DNA from: Molossus alvarezi
Lineage: Eukaryota > Chordata > Mammalia > Chiroptera > Molossidae
Direction: 5' to 3'
Assembly (NCBI GenBank): GCA_037176705.1
Contig: CM073886.1
Span: 10,872,501-10,936,500, forward strand
Length of the DNA: 64,000 nt
The notes beneath the pieces are model-generated. The model was not told where the DNA came from. It did no database searches and saw only the letters and a list, made by a program, of their open reading frames with translations. Made by a program: the position numbers and the translations under genes. Position 1 is the stretch's first letter; every line of letters begins with the position of its first letter. Shown piece by piece: positions 62,641 through 64,000 of the stretch.

Positions 62641-64000
62641 GGCCCCCCTGATACTTGGGATGAGGGCTGAGGCCACAGGAACATAAGCAATGAGTGGATT
62701 TTGTGACACACACTGGGGAAGAGACGAAGCTGAGGGTCAGGGTGGTGACGGGGCACACGGGGGGCTGCTGACCAACCTTGAGTTGCTCCAGCTGACGGCC
62801 AAGGCAGCACTCAGCTGATCTAGGGCCTGTCCCCACTTCCAGTCCCTTTGGCACAACAGCCTCAGGCACACAAAGTACCCAGAAGAGCCCGTTTCCAGGG
62901 CTTTCTTTCACACAGATCCAGAACCTCCGGAAACCCAGGGGGAACAATCACCTTTACTCAGATGATGAACCGGGGGCTTTATGGCAACAGGACACTTGCT
63001 GAGGACTGCACTGCCGACTGGACACACAGCTCTGCGTGGGCTTCCGCCACCTTCACGAGCCTGCTCCGCTTGTCCCCCCGGATGGCCTTACAGCTCCAGC
63101 TCCCACGGGCACCCCCTCAATTCCTCCTCCGCGTCTACAAACTCCCTGGATTCCTGAGTGGCCACGTCTCCCTCTTTTGTAGTGAGGTCCTTCAGAGGAG
63201 CCTTTATTACGGTGAGCATGAGCTCTGTGTCATTTAAAGGATGTCTCTCTCCTCTAGGACAACTTACGCCCCTGCAGGCTGGGATGCGTCCACACACGGG
63301 CTAGCACAGAGCACATCTGCAGAACGGATCTGTCTGCCTTTCAGTAAAAAGCCTCTTTCCTTCCCTAGGACCAACACCTGCCTCCCAGCTTAGGTCAGAG
63401 AAATGATGCAGCCACTCGTGTGTGTGTCCTGAGGACTTGAGTGTTGCAATGTCCTACCCCAGGTTTGCCCAGGCACTGCAGAGCCCTCTGCGCCACCGCT
63501 ACATTTTCTCAAAGCTCTTCACGATGGATATGCTTCACAAGTCAACTCACACTCTTCAGGTCATCGTACCAAGTGCCGCAGGTGGAGGAGGGTAACATCC
63601 GCCCCAGGGGCCACAAGGGTGGAAACCGTGGAGTGCTCACAGCAGGCCTCGTGACATAGGGTGGCCCTGGGAAAGGAGGAGCCCCCTTGCCTCCAGATTG
63701 ACCTGCAGAAGAGAAGTTAAAGGAGTGTTGATATGACAGAGAAAAGCACCCACACCAACAGAAGGTGAAACTCAGTGAAGCAGACGTCAGCACTTGGCAC
63801 CTTCCCCTCCACCAGGTCAAGAGGGCACCACCTGCACCAGAAAGCTCGACCTTCCCACTGGGTCCACCTACACACTGGGCGGAAGGGAGGCCATGGGGAC
63901 AAAGCACTGTCACCATATGTCATCGCCTGTGCTGTCATGGTAGAAAGCAAGACGTTCTGTCATAGAGGATTAACAGAGGTCTTGCCCAACTAACAAAGTA

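Larger units (their letters stand above)
59985..64000. other. Unique intergenic sequence, no gene recognised
   Basis: Four kb without VES SINEs or L1. Many open frames on both strands reflect moderate GC content. The longest that could merit a look are 61219-61848 (+) and 60930-61250 (-), but neither has a domain I know nor convincing splice signals. By analogy with other mammals the next gene could be another ACSM paralogue, but no ACSM exon is visible here. Confidence 0.55.

Overview
This is eukaryotic, mammalian nuclear DNA, most likely from a yangochiropteran (vespertilionoid) bat. The main clue is the density of tRNA-headed VES-type SINEs, about 44 copies in 64 kb. Each has a pol III A box (TGGCTCAGCGG-like) and B box (GGTTCGGTTCC-like), a CT-rich body and an A-rich tail. 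I call the variants type A (GGTTTGGCTCAG head), type B (GGTGTGGCTCAGTGGTTGAG head) and type C (GGTAGCTCAGTTGGTTAGA head). There are also bat-style L1s, ancient MIR and L1 remnants, solo LTRs and microsatellites. There is no bacterial, plasmid, phage or CRISPR content.

The only protein-coding gene I can support is an ACSM-family medium-chain acyl-CoA synthetase on the + strand. It matches ACSM1 (BUCS1) best. Twelve exons lie between 6037 and 51357, and their phases join into one open frame of 510 codons plus stop. The first coding exon (about 66 residues with the mitochondrial targeting peptide) is upstream of the window. Substrate-binding, P-loop, adenylation and C-terminal lysine motifs can all be placed on exons. 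The P-loop carries a Gly-to-Ser change.

Layout: 1-6036, first visible intron, with SINEs, a solo LTR nested in SINEs and old L1; 6037-31777, eight exons, with a 5'-truncated L1 (6548-8322), an RPL27A pseudogene, two or three further LTR-like blocks and a 3'-truncated L1 (about 20027-24603); 31778-46719, a 15 kb intron with a full-length YBX1 processed pseudogene, an inverted L1 and older L1; 46720-51357, the last four exons; 52324-59871, a nearly full-length but dead L1 with its target duplication; 60000-64000, unique sequence with no gene I recognise, perhaps the spacer to the next ACSM paralogue.

No new multi-gene system is present. The most notable structures are: a 45-bp tailless SINE fragment with an identical 18-bp target duplication; an L1 whose ends suggest a 3' transduction; a short tRNA-only SINE subfamily; repeated SINE insertion into the same target; an LTR family with matching termini and 4-bp duplications; and a convergent pair of CTCF-like motifs. 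Names of families and pseudogene parents come from remembered protein and repeat sequences, not from a search.
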